A stretch of 64,000 nucleotides of DNA from Jaltomata sinuosa (taxonomy: Eukaryota > Streptophyta > Magnoliopsida > Solanales > Solanaceae). Shown here piece by piece: positions 11,969 to 23,426 of this stretch. Location of the stretch: contig QJPP01000275.1 of the NCBI GenBank assembly GCA_003996215.1, positions 744,001 through 808,000 of the forward strand. Reading direction: 5' to 3'. How positions within the stretch are numbered: the first letter of the stretch is position 1; the number at the start of each line of letters is the position of its first letter. Made by a program: the position numbers and the translations under genes. The notes under the pieces were generated by a model. That model searched no databases and was not told the DNA's origin. It saw only the letters and a list, made by a program, of their open reading frames with translations.

Positions 11969-12824
11969 TGTCACAACCTAGACCGTCGTGAGTGGCACTC
12001 AGCCAACCCCCGGATGAGAGAACCATCACTACCCTGAACTTAACCGTTCTAACAGCTCAAAATCAAGTGCAGAAAGTGAACTAGCATTCAATAATTTAGG
12101 AAAAATACTTCATTAACATTAACCTGCAGAAATTATCCCCTAGAACCTGAAAGTCACAGTACCAAATAATCTACCAATGTCAAGAGTACGGGGATGCAAC
12201 CCCAAACATAAAGGAAATAGTTTAAGCCCGAAACAAATGGGCTACAACTCTAAAGATAGATCCAAGGTAGCTTGATCGAACAGCTCACCCTTGAAGTCTG
12301 GAACGTTGGTACTACAGATGAGTTCGCGTCTCAGTCATTGGAAGATTTCCTGTACTCACAAGAAAAATAAGCAAGTGCAGTATCAGTACACCACCACTAT
12401 GTACTGGAAGGATCATCAACCAGTTTTCAAATAAACAGTGTATAAGCAGCACAACAATATCAAGTAAAATGTATGGAATACATGCAACAATATTAATAGG
12501 CTCCCCATAGACTACTAGCCTCTGCCTAACTTGTTCCCGTATGAAATCCACCCTTAAAAACCATAAGCAACAGTCACATACACATAACCATCCTTTCTGC
12601 GTAGTCCGGACCCACCCTGGGATCCCCTCTAGACAACACCTAAGTGTTAACAGACAACCCGGCCTAAACCAAGACTAATTCAATAGATACAACAGAATTC
12701 CTAGTCACTCAATGACCACCAACCAGTATCACAATTCAACAAACAACTCGGTTTCACTCACGGAACCAATATCAGTCAAAGCAATGCAATCAATAACAAT
12801 GCAATGATACAAAAAAGTAAATTT

Positions 12825-12957
12825 GTACCATGCGTGGTACCCAATCTAACCGTTAGTAATTCGTACCAGGCGTGGTACCCGTGCTAACCGTTTGTTATAC
12901 CCGTACCAGGCGTGATACCCGTGCCAACCGTTAGTATACTTGTACCATGCGTGGTAC
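12825..12957. repeat. Four tandem GTACC...GGTAC units in LTR C (left)
   Basis: Copies at 12825, 12863, 12903 and 12942, with spacing 38-40 bases; consensus GTACCAGGCGTGGTAC. The right LTR has the matching four at 20202, 20240, 20280 and 20319. Confidence 0.85.
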
Positions 12958-13704
12958 CCGAGCGAACCGAATGTCAACAATCCACAGTCAATATATGGAC
13001 ACACAACTTGTAAATCAACAAGTACACACCGTTCAACTCACAGACTGTAAAACAGTACTCTTAGACATTCTACACAATCCCTCTAAGCAATGCAATTCAT
13101 ACAACCACTTAGATAAGAGTACAAGCACATCAATATTCACAGAAATCGTAAGCCATCACCTACCTCGAAATTATCCAAGCTCTATTCAATCCGAGCTTTC
13201 CCGTGTTTCGGATTCCTTTCTTGTTCTTGGTCTAAAATAACATGCAAGTATATGAAATTAACAAACAAGGCCTGCATATTACTCGGATTACAGCGAATCC
13301 CAAAACCCCAGGCCACCCATGATCATCCCACCCTTTTCCTGGGATTTCAACCATTAATTTCTTTAGTTCTATTATTTTTACAGATAAGAATAGAGAATTT
13401 AACAACCTATGATCATAATATCTTACTTTTAACAAAACCCAAGAACATTCAAGTCTAGAATCCCCCTCCTTCCCCGGATTCTACCATTCCTAGTTTATTC
13501 CAACCTTCCCCCAAGTTCCCTCCTAGCAATTCTACTGCATAGGAAAAGCATTACGAAGACTGGGAAGTAGAAATCTTACCTTAGGAAAGAAAACAATGGA
13601 AAATAGAGGAAAATCGTCTTGAATCGCCTTGCCCTTCTCCCAAAAAAAAATTGTGAAAAATGAATATTTTGGGGAATGTTTCAGCTTTAATTCCCGTCAA
13701 GCCC

Positions 13705-13860
13705 GTTATAGCGGTCCGCTCCGCTATAGCGGTTCCACAATAGCAGAGTCGCCCTCTATGGCAGAGGCTGACCGACGTTGACCTCTATTGTAGCGGTAAT
13801 TTTTCTACTATGGTGGAGACCGGTACGGCAAAGTGTCAACCGCTATAGTGGTTGACATGG
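13705..13860. repeat. CCGCTATAGCGG palindrome cluster in LTR C (left)
   Basis: Several perfect or degenerate copies of CCGCTATAGCGG, including inverted variants such as gccctctatggcagaggc, close together. Matches 21078-21230 in the right LTR and 9796-9920 in element B. Confidence 0.8.
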
Positions 13861-14217
13861 GACAGAAAGTCGTAAAACCTCCAAAATCAGTCCATTTTAC
13901 AACACACTTATTTTCCTGACGTCCCAAAATAATTCCTTTACGTCGATCTCGATTCTGGGAGTTCTACTTACCCAAATTTGATTCTGAAAAGTTTCCCAGA
14001 CTCCTTTATGTGTTAGCTATGAGAAAAACTAGCTTAACACAAGACATCCGACCCTATCCTTACCCAGATGGACCTAGACCATACCTCATTCCTAAATTGG
14101 CCGAGACTAGCCTAGCCCAAAATTTCAAACCCCCTAATTCGGAGTTTTATAACTCTAAAACTTGGCAGAATTGGACTAACCATAACAACGAACCCGATCG
14201 TTACAACAGATACCAAT

Positions 14218-15607
14218 TTACCCATTATTCATCCCCGAATAATCAAACCCAAATTTATGGAAATAAAAGAAGGAAAGTGTAGTACCTGAATTCTCAAACA
14301 TTTGAGGGTACTTGTCCCGCATGTCTTTCTCAGTTTCCCAAATAGCTTTCTCAACCGGATGATGCTTCCACTGAACCTTTACCATATCAATCACCTTTGT
14401 CCTCAATCTCCGCATATCCCGAGCAAGAATCAAGATTGGTTCCTCTTCATAAAAAAGATTTTTATCTAAAAGCACCTCATCCCACTTGATGATGTAGTCC
14501 CCATCCCCATGGTATCTCTTAAGCATGGATACATGGAATACCGAATGGATGCCCAACAAACTGGGTGGCAGTGCTAACTTGTAAGCCACTTTCAAACGAA
14601 CTGATGAACCGAGGGCTAAACTTGCCCTTCTTACCAAACCACATAACTTACTTCATTAGTGACACCTTCAACAATACTTGTTCACCAACCTGAAATTCCA
14701 TGTACCGGACCTTGCGATCTGTATATTCCTTCTGCCTGCTTTGGGCAGCCAGTAACTTGGCCTGAATGCCCCTTACCTTTTCCTGCGATTCCCTTACGAG
14801 TTCCACTCCTAAAGGCTTTACATCGTCTTTCTCAAACCACCCAATCGGTGATCTGCAGCTCCTCCTATACAATGCCTCGAATGATGTCATGTCAATACTG
14901 GAGTGATAGTTGTTGTTGTATGATAATTCACACAACCGTAAAAATTGGTCCCAATGACCCCCGAAGTCCATCACACATGCTCTCAGCATGTCCTCCAATA
15001 CCTGGATCGTCCTCTCTAACTGACCATCAGTCTGAGGATGGAAGGCGGTGCTAAAAGTGAATTGTGTACCCAACTCTTCATGTAGCTTGCCCCAGAACTT
15101 GGAAGTAAACCGTGTACCCCTGTTTGAAATGATGGATAGTGGCACCCTATGCAATCTCACAATCTCCTTCACGTAGATCTTAGCCAATTGCTGTAAATTG
15201 TAATCTACCCTGACCAGAATGAAATGAGAAGACTTGGTCAGCTTGTCAACAATGACCCAAATTGAGTCAAACTTCCCCAGTGTCTTGGGAAGACCCACTA
15301 CGAAGTCCATGGCTATCCGTACCCACTTCCACTCTGGAATTGGCATTCTCTGAAGTAGTCCTGTAGGTCTCTGATGTTCATACTTTACCTGCTGGCAGTT
15401 CTGACACTTGGAAATAAAATCAACTATATCCCCTTTCATCCCGGGCCACCAATAACATTGCCTCAAGTTCCTGTACATTTTAGTCACACCCGGACGAATT
15501 GAGTACCGTGAACTATGAGCTTCTGTCAAGATTTTCTGAAATATATCATCAACTCGAGAAACACAAATCCTCCCCTTGAAATTTAACACTCTGCCAGAGT
15601 CTAGCAT
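14218..15607 (-). pseudogene. Gypsy C integrase
   Basis: The longest pol frame (14648-15607, 319 residues) holds LNFKGRICVSRVDDI, the zinc region (AHSSRYSIRPG with the second His changed to Arg; CQNCQQVKYEH) and the DDE core: first Asp in RIAMDFVVGLP, second Asp replaced by Asn in ISNRGTRFTSKFW, Glu in TDGQLERTIQVLEDML. The tail continues in another frame at 14218-14637 (HSVFHVSMLKRYHGDGDYI and a WETEKDM block typical of the gypsy integrase end). One frameshift lies near 14640. Loss of the second catalytic acid predicts an inactive enzyme. Confidence 0.88.
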
Positions 15608-15670
15608 GACATCTCTGGATTCCCCGGATATTACCTTACCTCGAAGCTTACTCAGTTTTGGATCCTGAAA

Positions 15671-16228
15671 CTATTTGGCATTTATTTCCTCTATGAAAGT
15701 GGATTTGACCTCAATAGTGGCCAACAAACCACCCTGATCTGAAACACCTAAGTGCATGAACTTGGCCTCCAAAGACCGAATTTCCTTAGCTAGTGGTCGT
15801 TTGGACACCCCCAAACAAGCCAAGCTACCCATACTAACTGTTTTCTGGCTTAATACGTCTGCCACCACATTAGCCTTACCCGGATGTTATTGAATAGTCA
15901 CATCATAGTCCTTTAATAACTCCATCCACCTCCTCTGCCTCAGATTCAAATCCTTCTGAGTGAACACATGCTGCAGACTGTGATGATCAGTGAACACTTC
16001 ACACCTGACACTATAAAGATAGTGTCTCCAAATCTTTAGTGCAAAAACCACCACTTCCAACTCTAAGTCGTGAGTCGGGTAATTCCTCTCATGTACCTTT
16101 AACTGTCTGGATGCATAGACTATCACATTCTTATCCTGCATTAACACAGCACCCAAACAAGAATGTAAAGCATTGCAGTAAACAATAAAGTCTTTACTTT
16201 CGACCGGCAAGGACAATATAGGAGCCAT
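15671..16228 (-). pseudogene. Gypsy C RNase H and linker
   Basis: RNase H at 15887-16228: first Asp position reads VYCNALHSCLG (Asp changed to Asn), Glu in HDLELEVVVFALKIWRHYLYG-like block, and the FTDHHSLQHVFTQKDLNLRQRRW block present. A stop then leads to the linker frame 15671-15868 (VADVLSQKTVSMGSLACL, normally VADALSRK). The first catalytic residue loss would inactivate it. Lies directly downstream of the RT frame, which it overlaps by a frameshift at ~16141-16228. Confidence 0.84.
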
Positions 16229-17703
16229 GTCAAAAGTGTCTTGAGCTTTTTAAATCTCTCCTCGCACTTGTCAGACCACATGAACGGTACATCTTCCAGT
16301 GTCAGCCTCGTCAGGTGAGTAGCAATAGAAGCAAAATTCTCAAAAAACCTCCGATAGTACCCTGCGAGCCCAACAAAACTCCTTACCTCAGTCACAGAGC
16401 TAGGCCGGGCCCAACTCTTGACTGCTTCAATTTTCTTGGGATCCACCATCACCCCCTGTTCTGACACTACATGCCCCAAAAATGCAACCGAAGTCAACCA
16501 AAACTCACACTTAGTGAACTTCGCATAAAGCTTCTGGCATCTCAAGATATCCAACACAACACGGAGGTGACTAGTATGCTCCTCCCTACTCTTAGAGTAG
16601 ATCAAAATATCATCGATAAACACAATCACGAAGGAATCCAAATACGACTTGAATACCTCATTCATCAAACTAATGAATGTTCTCGGAGCATTGGTCAAAC
16701 CAAACGACATTACTAGGAACTCGTAATGCCCATATCGAGTCCAAAAAGCAGTTTTCAGAATGTCCTCAGGCCTAATCTTTAACTGGTGGTACCCCGACCT
16801 CAAGTCAATTTTCAAAAATACCGACGCACCCTGAAGCTGGTCAAAAAAATCATCTATACGGGGTAGGGGTTACTTATTCTTGATGGTCACCTTGTTCAAC
16901 TGCCTATAGTCTATGCACATCCATATACTACCATCCTTCTTCTTTACAAATAAAACTGGAGCACCCCAAGGCAAAGCACTGGGATGTATAAATCCCTTAT
17001 CTAGGAGTTCCTGCAGCTAAGTCTTAAGTTCCCTTAACTCTGTCGGAGCCATACGATACGGAGGAATGGAAATAGGATGAGTGCTTGGCTCCAAATCAAT
17101 ACAGAAATCTATGTCCCTGTCCGGAGGCATACCAGGCAGGTCCGCTCGAAATACCTCTAAAAATTCAAAAACCACCGGAACTGTTTCAATAGACGGGGAC
17201 TCCACGCTATCATCCCAGAGATGAGACAAGAAGGATAGACACCCCCTCCCCACTAGCTTCCTAGCCCGAATAAATGATATTATCTTAACTAGCTTAGGCC
17301 TGTACACACCTTCCCACTCTAATCTATCCTTACCCAGAATTTCTAGAGCCACAGTCTTGGTGTTACAGTTCAACACAGCATGATAAGGAGATAGCCAAGT
17401 CATACCCAAGATAGTATCAAAATCAGCCATATCCAGAATTACCAAGTCTACCCAAGTATGCAACCCCACAAATACCACAGAACAGTCACGATAAACATGA
17501 GTCACAATCACAAACTCTCCAACCGGGGTAGAAACATGGAGAGGGGAATCAAGGATATCATAAATTAGGTCCAGACCCAATGCAAAACTCACAAATACAT
17601 AAAAATATGTAGAACCTACGTCAAATAATACTGAAGCCATTTTATCACAGACAAGAATGGTACCTGTGATCACCGCATCTGAGGCTTCCGCCTCAGTCCT
17701 CAT
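16141..17703 (-). pseudogene. Gypsy C protease and reverse transcriptase
   Basis: The 17017-17703 frame begins TEAEASDAVITGTILVCDKM, then the retropepsin site VLFDVGSTYFYVF (Asp present; D-V-G-S) and ends with PISIPPYRMAPTELRELKT at an in-frame stop. RT resumes and, after a second stop near 16870, runs 16141-16815 with KIDLRSGYHQLKIRPEDI, VMSFGLTNAP and an intact active site FIDDILIYSKSREEH, followed by FLGHVVSEQGVMVDPKK and FVGLAGYYRRFFENFASIA. This is the only one of the three gypsy copies with the IDD site intact, but the stops break the polyprotein. Confidence 0.88.
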
Positions 17704-17704
17704 T

Positions 17705-19125
17705 GCAAAAGCATAGCAATGAGCCCAATCATCAATCCAGGCAACTTCTTAGGCCAGTTGCGCTACACCCCTGCTTGGGCTGCCATTCCCCCTGTCTCCC
17801 CGTCCTCCCTGAAAATAACCTCACCCACCCTATGGATGACCCCTAGCAATACCACCTCTACCTGCCGGGACCACTGCTCTAAACGGCTGCTGACCCTGAT
17901 TACCTATCTGCCTATGTGGACACTCCCTCTTAAAGTGGCCCAGATCACCACAATGGAAGCAACCATGATCAAGTGTAGGTCTTCTAGCTGATGTATAAGA
18001 TGCTCCCTGGCCTCTAGGAGCTGAAGACTGAGCCCCCTGATGACCACCTATAGTAGCTGGCAAGGCTGACTAAATAGGACGGGCCGAGTAAATCTGCTGA
18101 TTCTGGCCCCTGGAGTATAAGCCACCATAGTTTCCCTCATTCTCGGATTCTCTGCTAAAGCCTTAGCCTGCCCCGCTTGCCTAACTCCCTCTAACTTCTT
18201 CACATAATCCACCACATCATTAAATCCCTTTCATGAAGAAGTCATGATATGCACTGACAGTACCTGCAGTTCAGTATTCAGACCCTTGACAAACAAATAG
18301 ACCCGTTCCTGCTCGAAACCCAACATTTTTGTAGCAAAATGAGACAAAGCATGAAACTTGGCCTCATAAGCCGAGACTGACATGCCACCCTATTCTAAGT
18401 TCAAGAACTCATCTTTCTTCTGGTCCCTCAAAGTACGGGGTACGTACTTTTCCAAGAACAAGGCATGGAACTGCTCCCAAATCAGTGGAGGTAGAACAGA
18501 AGACCGACACTCAACATGAGACCACCACCACTACTTGGCATCACCCTATAGCTGAAAAGTGACAAATTTGACCCCATGCCGATGGACAATACCCAACTTG
18601 TGCAACCTCTCATAGCAATCCAATATGAACTCATAAGCATCCTACCTATCCTTAACATGAAAAGTAGGGGGTTTCAGCTTAAGAAACTTGGTCAGCATCT
18701 CATGCTCATTCCTTGTCATCACTGGGCCTAGCATTGGCCTGAAGAAATCATTAGTGCCCGAAGCTACGTCCATCCTAGGCGCTGTAGTAACCGTTGGCTG
18801 AGTATCCAAGGCCTGATTTGCATAAGCTGCGAGTATGGCTCCAGCACCAACCAACCCACTCAGAATGTTCCAAGCCTATTGAAAGGTTTCCGGTGTCTTA
18901 GCAAGAAGGCCTGCACACCCAATCGGTGCCGCCTCCGTCTGCGCCCCTTCATCCTCTACAACCACTTCTTCTACGTCCTCGCAATATGCTCCTGAGGTGG
19001 GGGAGAGGTTACCTTGCATGCATCAGCAGCAGCTCGAGCCCCACCCCTCCTCTGCCCCTTCCCCTGCCTCTACCACGGATAGCCAGGCCCGCTGCTCTAG
19101 CTCCATTATTTCTTGTGTTAACCAT
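17705..19125 (-). pseudogene. Gypsy C gag
   Basis: The likely ATG is at 19125 (MVNTRNNGARA..., followed by a glycine/arginine-rich stretch, typical of this gag type). Next come EMLTKFLKLKPPTFH (18642-18854), a decayed retrotransposon-gag core (about 18230-18640, with WWWSHVE and FLEKYVPRTLRDQKKDEF-like pieces) and a zinc knuckle CFHCGDLGHFKREC (17830-18063, CX2CX4HX4C intact). Several stops and frameshifts. Gag builds the particle; this copy cannot be translated whole. Confidence 0.82.
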
Positions 19126-19329
19126 CTGCGGACAGAAGAGTGAATGAGGTTAGATACCAATTTGTATCACCAGATACCAATTGGAAACAAATTATAGCAT
19201 GAAGGAAAGAAAGAAGAGATAGTTTTTCTTAAAGCCCCATAGCCTCCCAAAGAAAAGTACGGACGTCTCCGCACCGTTCCGCAAGACTCTACTACACCTG
19301 TTTGGTATGACGAGATCAACGAACCTAGG

Positions 19330-19341
19330 GCTCTAATACCA
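19330..19341 (-). promoter_or_regulatory. Primer-binding site of gypsy C
   Basis: Minus-strand TGGTATTAGAGC, one base different from the TGGTATCAGAGC consensus for initiator methionine tRNA, lies four bases from the right LTR. Confidence 0.85.
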
Positions 19342-20201
19342 TCTTTTTCATGACCCATACCGCCGTGAGTGGCACTCACCCAACCTCCGGGTGAGAGAAC
19401 CATCACTGCCCCGAATTTAACCGTTCTAACAGCTCAAAACCAAGTGCAGAAAGTAAACTAGCATTCAATAATTTAGGAAAAATACTTCATTAACATTAAC
19501 CTGCTGAAATTATCTCCTAGAACCTGAAAGTCGCAGTACCAAACAATCCACCAATGGTTAGAGTACGGGGATGAAAATCCAAAACATAAAGGAAATAGTT
19601 TAAGCCCGAAACAAATGGGCTACAACTCTAAAGATAGATCCAAGGCAGCTTGATCGAACAGCTCACCCTTGAAGTCTGGAATATTGGTACTACAGATGAG
19701 GTCACATCTCAGCCGCTGGAAGATTTCCTGTACTCACAAGAAAAACAGGCAAGTGCAGTATCAGTACACCACTACTGTGTACTGGTAGGATCATCAGCCA
19801 GTTTCCAATGAAACAATGTATAAGCAGTACAACAACATCAAGTAAAATGTATGGAAGACATGCAACAATATTAACAGGCTCCCCTTAGACTACTAGCCTC
19901 AGCCTAACTTATTCCCGCATGAAATCCACCTTTAATAACCATAAGCAACAGTCACATACACATAACCATCCTTTCTGCCTAGCCCGGACCCACCTTGGGA
20001 TTCCCTCTAGACAACACCTAAGTGTTAACAGACAACACGGCCTAAACCAAGACCAACTCAATTGATACAAAAGAATTCCCGGTCACTCAAGGACCACCAA
20101 CTAATATCATAATTCAACAAACAGCCCGGTTCACTCACGAAACCAATATCAGTCAATGTAATGCAATCAATAACAATACAATGATACAGAAAAGTAAACT
20201 T

Positions 20202-20334
20202 GTACCAGGCGTGGTACCCGAGCCAACAGTTAGTAATTCGTACTAGGCGTGGTACCCATGCCAACCATTTGTTATACCCGTACCAGGAGTGGTACCCGTG
20301 CCAACCATTAGTATACCTGTACCAGGCGTGGTAC
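20202..20334. repeat. Four tandem GTACC...GGTAC units in LTR C (right)
   Basis: Copies at 20202, 20240, 20280 and 20319, same number and spacing as the left LTR. Confidence 0.85.
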
Positions 20335-21077
20335 CCAAGACAACTGAATGTCAATAATCCACAGTCAATATATGAACACACAACTTGTAAACCAACAAGT
20401 ACACACCGTTCAACTCACAGACTGTAAAACAGGACCCTTAGACATTCTACACAATCCTTCTAAGCAATGCAATTCATACAACCACTTATATAAGAGTACA
20501 AGCACATACAATATTCACAGAAATCGTAAGCCATCACTTACCTCGAAATGATCCAATCTCTATTCAACCCGAGCTTTCCCGTGTTCAGGATTCCTTTCTC
20601 GTTTTTGGTCTAAAATAACATACAAGTACATGAAATTAACAAACAAGGCTTGCACATTTCACGGATTACAGCGAATCCTAAAACCCTAGGCCACCCATGA
20701 TCATCCCGCCCTTTTCCCGGGCTTTTCACTGTTAATTTCCCTAGTCATTTTTACGAATAAGAATAGAGAATTTAACAACCTATGATCATAATATCTTACT
20801 TTTAACAAAACCCAAGAACATTCAAGTCTATAATCCCCCTCCTTCCCTGGATTGTACCATTCCTAGTTTATTCCAACCTTCCACCAAGTTCCTTTCTAGC
20901 AATTCTACTGCATAGGAAAAACATTACGAAGACTGGGGAGTAGAAACCTTACCTAAGGGAAGAAAACAATGGGAAAATGAAGGAAAATCGTCTGGAATCG
21001 CCTTGCCCTTCTCCCAAAATGAAATTGTGAAAATTGAATGTTTTGGAGAATGTTTCAGCTTTAATTCCCATCGATCC

Positions 21078-21230
21078 CGCTATAGCAGTTCGCTCTGCTA
21101 TAGTGGTTCCGCTGTAGCAGATTCGCCTGCTATGGCAGAGGCTGACCGACGTTGACCTCCGCTCAAGCAATAATTGTTTTGCTATAGTGGAGATCGCTAC
21201 GGCAAAGTGTCAACCGCTATAGCGGTTGAC
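21078..21230. repeat. CCGCTATAGCGG palindrome cluster in LTR C (right)
   Basis: Degenerate copies of the 12-base palindrome, ending with an intact CCGCTATAGCGG near 21213. Partner of 13705-13860. Confidence 0.78.
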
Positions 21231-21579
21231 ACGGGATAAAAAGTCATAAAACCTCCAAAATCAGTTCATTTTACAACACACTTATTTTTCCAACGTCCCA
21301 AAACAATCCCTTCACATCGATCTTGATTTCGGGAGTTCTAGTTACCCAAATTCAATTTCGAAAAGTCCCCCGGACTCCTTTATGTGTTAGCTACGAGGAA
21401 AACTAGCTCAACACAAAACATCCAACCCCATCCTTACCCGGATGGCCCTATACCATGCCTTATTCCTAAACTGGCTGAGACTAGCCCAGCCCAGAATTTT
21501 AAGCCCCCAAATCTAGAGTTTTCTAACTCTAAAACTTGGCACGATTGGACTACCCATAATGACAGACCCGATCATTACA

Positions 21580-21584
21580 CAGAT
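21580..21584. repeat. Right target duplication CAGAT of gypsy C
   Basis: Second copy of the 5-bp target, directly after the LTR end ...ATTACA; partner of 11964-11968. Confidence 0.92.
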
Positions 21585-23426
21585 TATACTGGATGGTCAC
21601 ATCATAATATTTCAATAACTTCATCCACCTCCTCTATCTTAAATTCAAATCCTTCTATATAAACACATGTTGCGTGTTGCGATGGTATGTGAACACCTCA
21701 CACTTGACACCATAGAGATAGTGTCTCCAGATCTTAAGTGAAAATACCACCGGTGCTGACTCCAAATCATGGGTTAGGTAGTTCTTCTCATGAGGCTTAA
21801 ACTACCTCAAATCATAAGCGATAACATTCATGGCATGCATCAACACAACACCCAACCTCGAATTTCAAGCATCACATAATACAATGAAATCCTTACCTTC
21901 AACCGATAATGATAGGATATGAGTTGCAGTCAGGAGTGTCTTGAGCTTTTGAAAGCTCTCCTAACACTTTTCAAACCACACAAATGGTAACTCCTTCTGG
22001 GTTAATCTTGTCTAATGGGTAGCAATGGAAGCAAAGTTCTTGACAAACTTGCGATAATCGCCAGCAAGACCCATAAAACTCCTAACCTCAGTCACAAAGC
22101 TAGGCCGGAACCAACTCTTAACTTCTTTGATATTTTGGGGATCCATCATCACCCATTTTTTTGAAACCACATGCCCTAAGAAAGAAACCAAAGACAATCA
22201 AAATTCGAATTTTGAAAACTTAGCATACAATTTTTGTCTCCTCAAAATCCCAAGAACAATACGAAGATGCTCTGCATGATCCTCCTTACTCTTGGAGTAA
22301 ATCAAAATATTGTCTATAAATACAATCACAAATGAGTCTAGAAATGACTTGAAGACACCATTTATCAAACTCATGAAAGCCACTGGCTCATTGGCAACCC
22401 AAATGACATTATCAGGAACTCATAATGCCCATATCGAGTCCGAAAAGCCATTTTAGGTATATCCTCAGGCCTAATTTTCAACTGGTGATACCCTGACCTC
22501 AAGTCAATCTTTGAAAACACCAAAGCACCTTGCAACTCGTCAAAAAGGTCATTTATGCGGGGTAGAGGATACTTATTTCAGATGGTAACCTTGTTCAGCT
22601 GCCTGTAGTCTATACACATCCTCATACTACCATCCTTCTTTTTCACAAACAAGACCAGAGCACCCTAAGGTGAAGCACTAGAATGAATAAATCCCTTATC
22701 TAGAAGTTTTTGAAGCTGAGTCTTAAGTTCTCTCAAATTTTTCAGAGCCATATGATAAGGAGGAATAGAGATTGGGAGAGTACCTGGCTCCAAATCTATA
22801 CAGAATTCAATGTCCATGTCCAGAGGCATACCAGGAAAATCTGCCGAAAATACCTCCTAAATTCAAAAATCACTAGGATGGATTCAATATAAGGTGACTC
22901 TATACTAACATCCTTAAAATGAGCCAAGAAGGCTGAACAACCTTTCCCCACTAGCTTCTTAGTCCGAAGAAAGGATATAATCTTCGTCAACTTAGGCATG
23001 TACACCCCTTCTCACTCTAGTCTATCCTTATCCGAAATCTCTAGAGTTACTGTCTTAGAATTATAGTTTAACACAACATGATACAGAGACAGCCAAGTCA
23101 TACCTAAGATCACATCAAAGTCCTGCATATCTAGAATAACCAAATCTACTTAAGTCTGAAAACCCATGAACACTACAGAGCAAGTACGATACATATGGGT
23201 CACTACCACAAACTCCCCAACCGGAGTAGAAACATGAATAGGGGAATCAAGGGCATTATAAATCAAATCCAGACCCAAGGCAAATTTAACAGATACATAA
23301 GAATATGTGGAACCCGGATCAAATAAAACTGAAGCCATCCAGTCACAAATGAAAATTGTACTTGTTATCACAGCATCAGATGCCTCGACCTTAGACTTTT
23401 GCGGGAAGGCATAGCAATGAGCCACG
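21585..23426 (-). pseudogene. Gypsy B pol, right part: RNase H, RT, protease
   Basis: Continuation of element B after the C insertion. 21585-21980 aligns with RNase H of C but has no long frame. 22012-22383 holds RT pieces: LINGVFKSFLDSFVIVFIDNILIYSK, where the active site reads IDN instead of IDD, then FLGHVVSKKWVMMDPQ and RSFMGLAGDYRKFVKNFASIA. 22440-22750 holds the N-terminal RT in broken frames. 22796-23426 holds the region between protease and RT and the protease with an intact-looking VLFDPGSTYSYVS site, ending at KVEASDAVIT and HCYAFPQ. At about 23427 the homology stops abruptly at an LTR-like start, so gag is missing. Confidence 0.82.

Larger units (their letters stand above)
11969..14205 (-). 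repeat. 3' LTR of gypsy C
   Basis: Starts TGTCACAACC and ends CGTTACA at 14205, followed by internal DNA. Contains four GTACC...GGTAC units (12825-12957) and a TATAGCGG palindrome cluster (13705-13860). Open frames such as 12312-12551, 12947-13240 and 14010-14282 fall in the LTR or its edge and are not gene-like. Confidence 0.92.
11969..21579 (-). mobile_element. Ty3/gypsy element C, complete (9.6 kb) nested in B
   Basis: A structurally complete minus-strand gypsy element: LTRs 11969-14205 and 19346-21579, target duplication CAGAT on both sides, primer-binding site 19330-19341, gag 17705-19125, protease-RT 16141-17703, RNase H 15671-16228, integrase 14218-15607. In a ~185-base stretch of the LTRs compared by eye (12041 on and its partner near 19415) I count roughly 13 differences, about 7%, so the insertion is not recent. 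Coding regions contain several stops, so it is structurally intact but non-functional. Confidence 0.94.
19346..21579 (-). repeat. 5' LTR of gypsy C
   Basis: 2234 bases against 2237 for the other copy. The terminal TG has decayed to TT (tttcatgaccc against tgtcacaacc), while the far end keeps ...CATTACA. Carries the GTACC units at 20202-20334 and the palindrome cluster at 21078-21230. Confidence 0.9.

Noticed and set aside
14659..15054. 131-residue plus frame
   Set aside because: Antisense to gypsy C integrase.
20058..20381. 107-residue minus frame with repeated WYHAWY-like words
   Set aside because: The repeated residues come from the GTACC...GGTAC tandem units of LTR C, not from a protein-coding gene.
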